DNA of 5,055 nucleotides from Alphaproteobacteria bacterium. Its GTDB lineage: Bacteria > Pseudomonadota > Alphaproteobacteria > Rs-D84. Positions within the stretch are counted from its first letter, which is position 1, and each line of letters starts with the position of its first letter. Position numbers and translations under genes: made by a program. The notes beneath the pieces were generated by a model that was not told where the DNA came from, ran no database searches, and was given only the letters and a program-made list of their open reading frames with translations. Below are positions 4,626 to 5,055 of the stretch, piece by piece. The DNA lies in the NCBI GenBank assembly GCA_024402735.1, contig JAKSTE010000036.1:1-5055 (forward strand), written 5' to 3'.

Positions 4626-5055
4626 ATGAGACATATGCAAGCTGGTCGTACTTTCAATCGCGACACAAATGCTCGTAAAGCCTTGTTTATAGGTTTAGCA
4701 AAAAATTTGATTGAAAAAGAACAAATAAAAACTACTTTACCAAAAGCTAAAGATTTGCGCAGTGTAGTCGAAAAATTGATTACTCGTGCAAAAGTTGATA
4801 CTATTGCCAATCGTCGTTTGACTGCATCAGAATTAGGTAATGCATCAGATAAAACAGTTAAAAAATTATTTACTGTTTTAGGACCTCGTTATGCAAAACG
4901 TCCTGGTGGTTATACACGTGTTTTGAAAGCAGGGTTCCGTTATGGAGATGCTGCTCCAATGGCTATAATAGAATTAGTTGATCGTGATGAAAATGCAAAA
5001 AAAGTAGCATCTAAACCAGTTGCTTCAGAAAAAGTAGAAGAAGTGGTTGCTGAAA
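4626..5055 (+). CDS. rplQ: 50S ribosomal protein L17 (partial, 3' end outside window)
   Basis: L17 is a large-subunit protein near the polypeptide exit tunnel. The frame opens at ATG 4626, with a near-perfect SD (AAAGGAGT) 5 nt upstream, and is still open after 143 codons at the window edge. Family features are MRHMQAGRTFNR at 1-12, QIKTTLPKAKDLRSVVEKLI at 33-52, ANRRL at 61-65, and the C-terminal core LGPRYAKRPGGYTRVLKAG at 85-103, then APMAIIELVDRD. After Asp121 a Lys/Ala/Val/Glu-rich tail of at least 22 residues extends beyond the usual core. At the N-terminus, Met4 replaces a frequent Arg, Lys or Gly, and NAR (15-17) replaces the common SHR. The gene follows rpoA by 106 nt and is probably co-transcribed with it. 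Confidence 0.95.
   Translation, partial: MRHMQAGRTFNRDTNARKALFIGLAKNLIEKEQIKTTLPKAKDLRSVVEKLITRAKVDTIANRRLTASELGNASDKTVKKLFTVLGPRYAKRPGGYTRVLKAGFRYGDAAPMAIIELVDRDENAKKVASKPVASEKVEEVVAE

Noticed and set aside
1..5055. A novel defence, mobile or biosynthetic system
   Set aside because: Every coding segment is a recognised ribosomal, SecY or RNA polymerase gene in near-standard order, with no spare coding space, transposase, tRNA or CRISPR-like repeats.

Overview
This window is the 3' part of a bacterial spc/alpha ribosomal-protein locus, all on the + strand: rpsE (5' end cut off) – rplO – secY – rpsM – rpsK – rpoA – rplQ (3' end cut off). The sequence is AT-rich, with roughly one-third G+C by eye. 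All six visible stop codons are TAA, and tryptophan is read from TGG, so there is no sign of a TGA=Trp code. The best placement is Alphaproteobacteria. RpoA begins MIEKNWMTLIKPKKL, very close to the alphaproteobacterial form, and rpsK is followed directly by rpoA with no rpsD between them, as in that class. The AT bias and the missing genes suggest a derived, possibly host-associated or uncultured lineage, but the genus cannot be read from this window.

Layout. Positions 1-1019 hold the end of rpsE, an 85-nt gap with two small hairpins and a doubled Shine-Dalgarno (SD) block, then rplO. rpmD (L30), which normally lies between these two genes, is absent. secY follows at 1052-2368 with no visible SD. 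The 130-nt secY-rpsM gap, where alphaproteobacteria usually carry adk, has no gene. It holds a 19-bp hairpin that pairs fully only as + strand RNA, a pair of mutually exclusive hairpins, a run of 16 A, and the rpsM SD. rpsM and rpsK follow, separated by 62 nt with one small hairpin. A strong intrinsic terminator closes the unit after rpsK. A good sigma-70-type promoter then starts a separate rpoA-rplQ unit, whose leader has a hairpin at the predicted 5' end and a near-perfect duplication of the translation start region. The rpoA-rplQ gap contains a 15-bp bipartite hairpin.

Function. S5, S13 and S11 belong to the 30S subunit and L15 and L17 to the 50S. SecY is the protein-translocation channel and RpoA the RNA polymerase alpha subunit. 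The locus therefore couples ribosome, transcription and secretion capacity. The protein content is ordinary housekeeping and I see no undescribed protein system. The points worth a second look are the gene losses, the structured gaps (especially 2369-2498), the internal operon break before rpoA, and a few substitutions at usually conserved ribosomal-protein and SecY positions.
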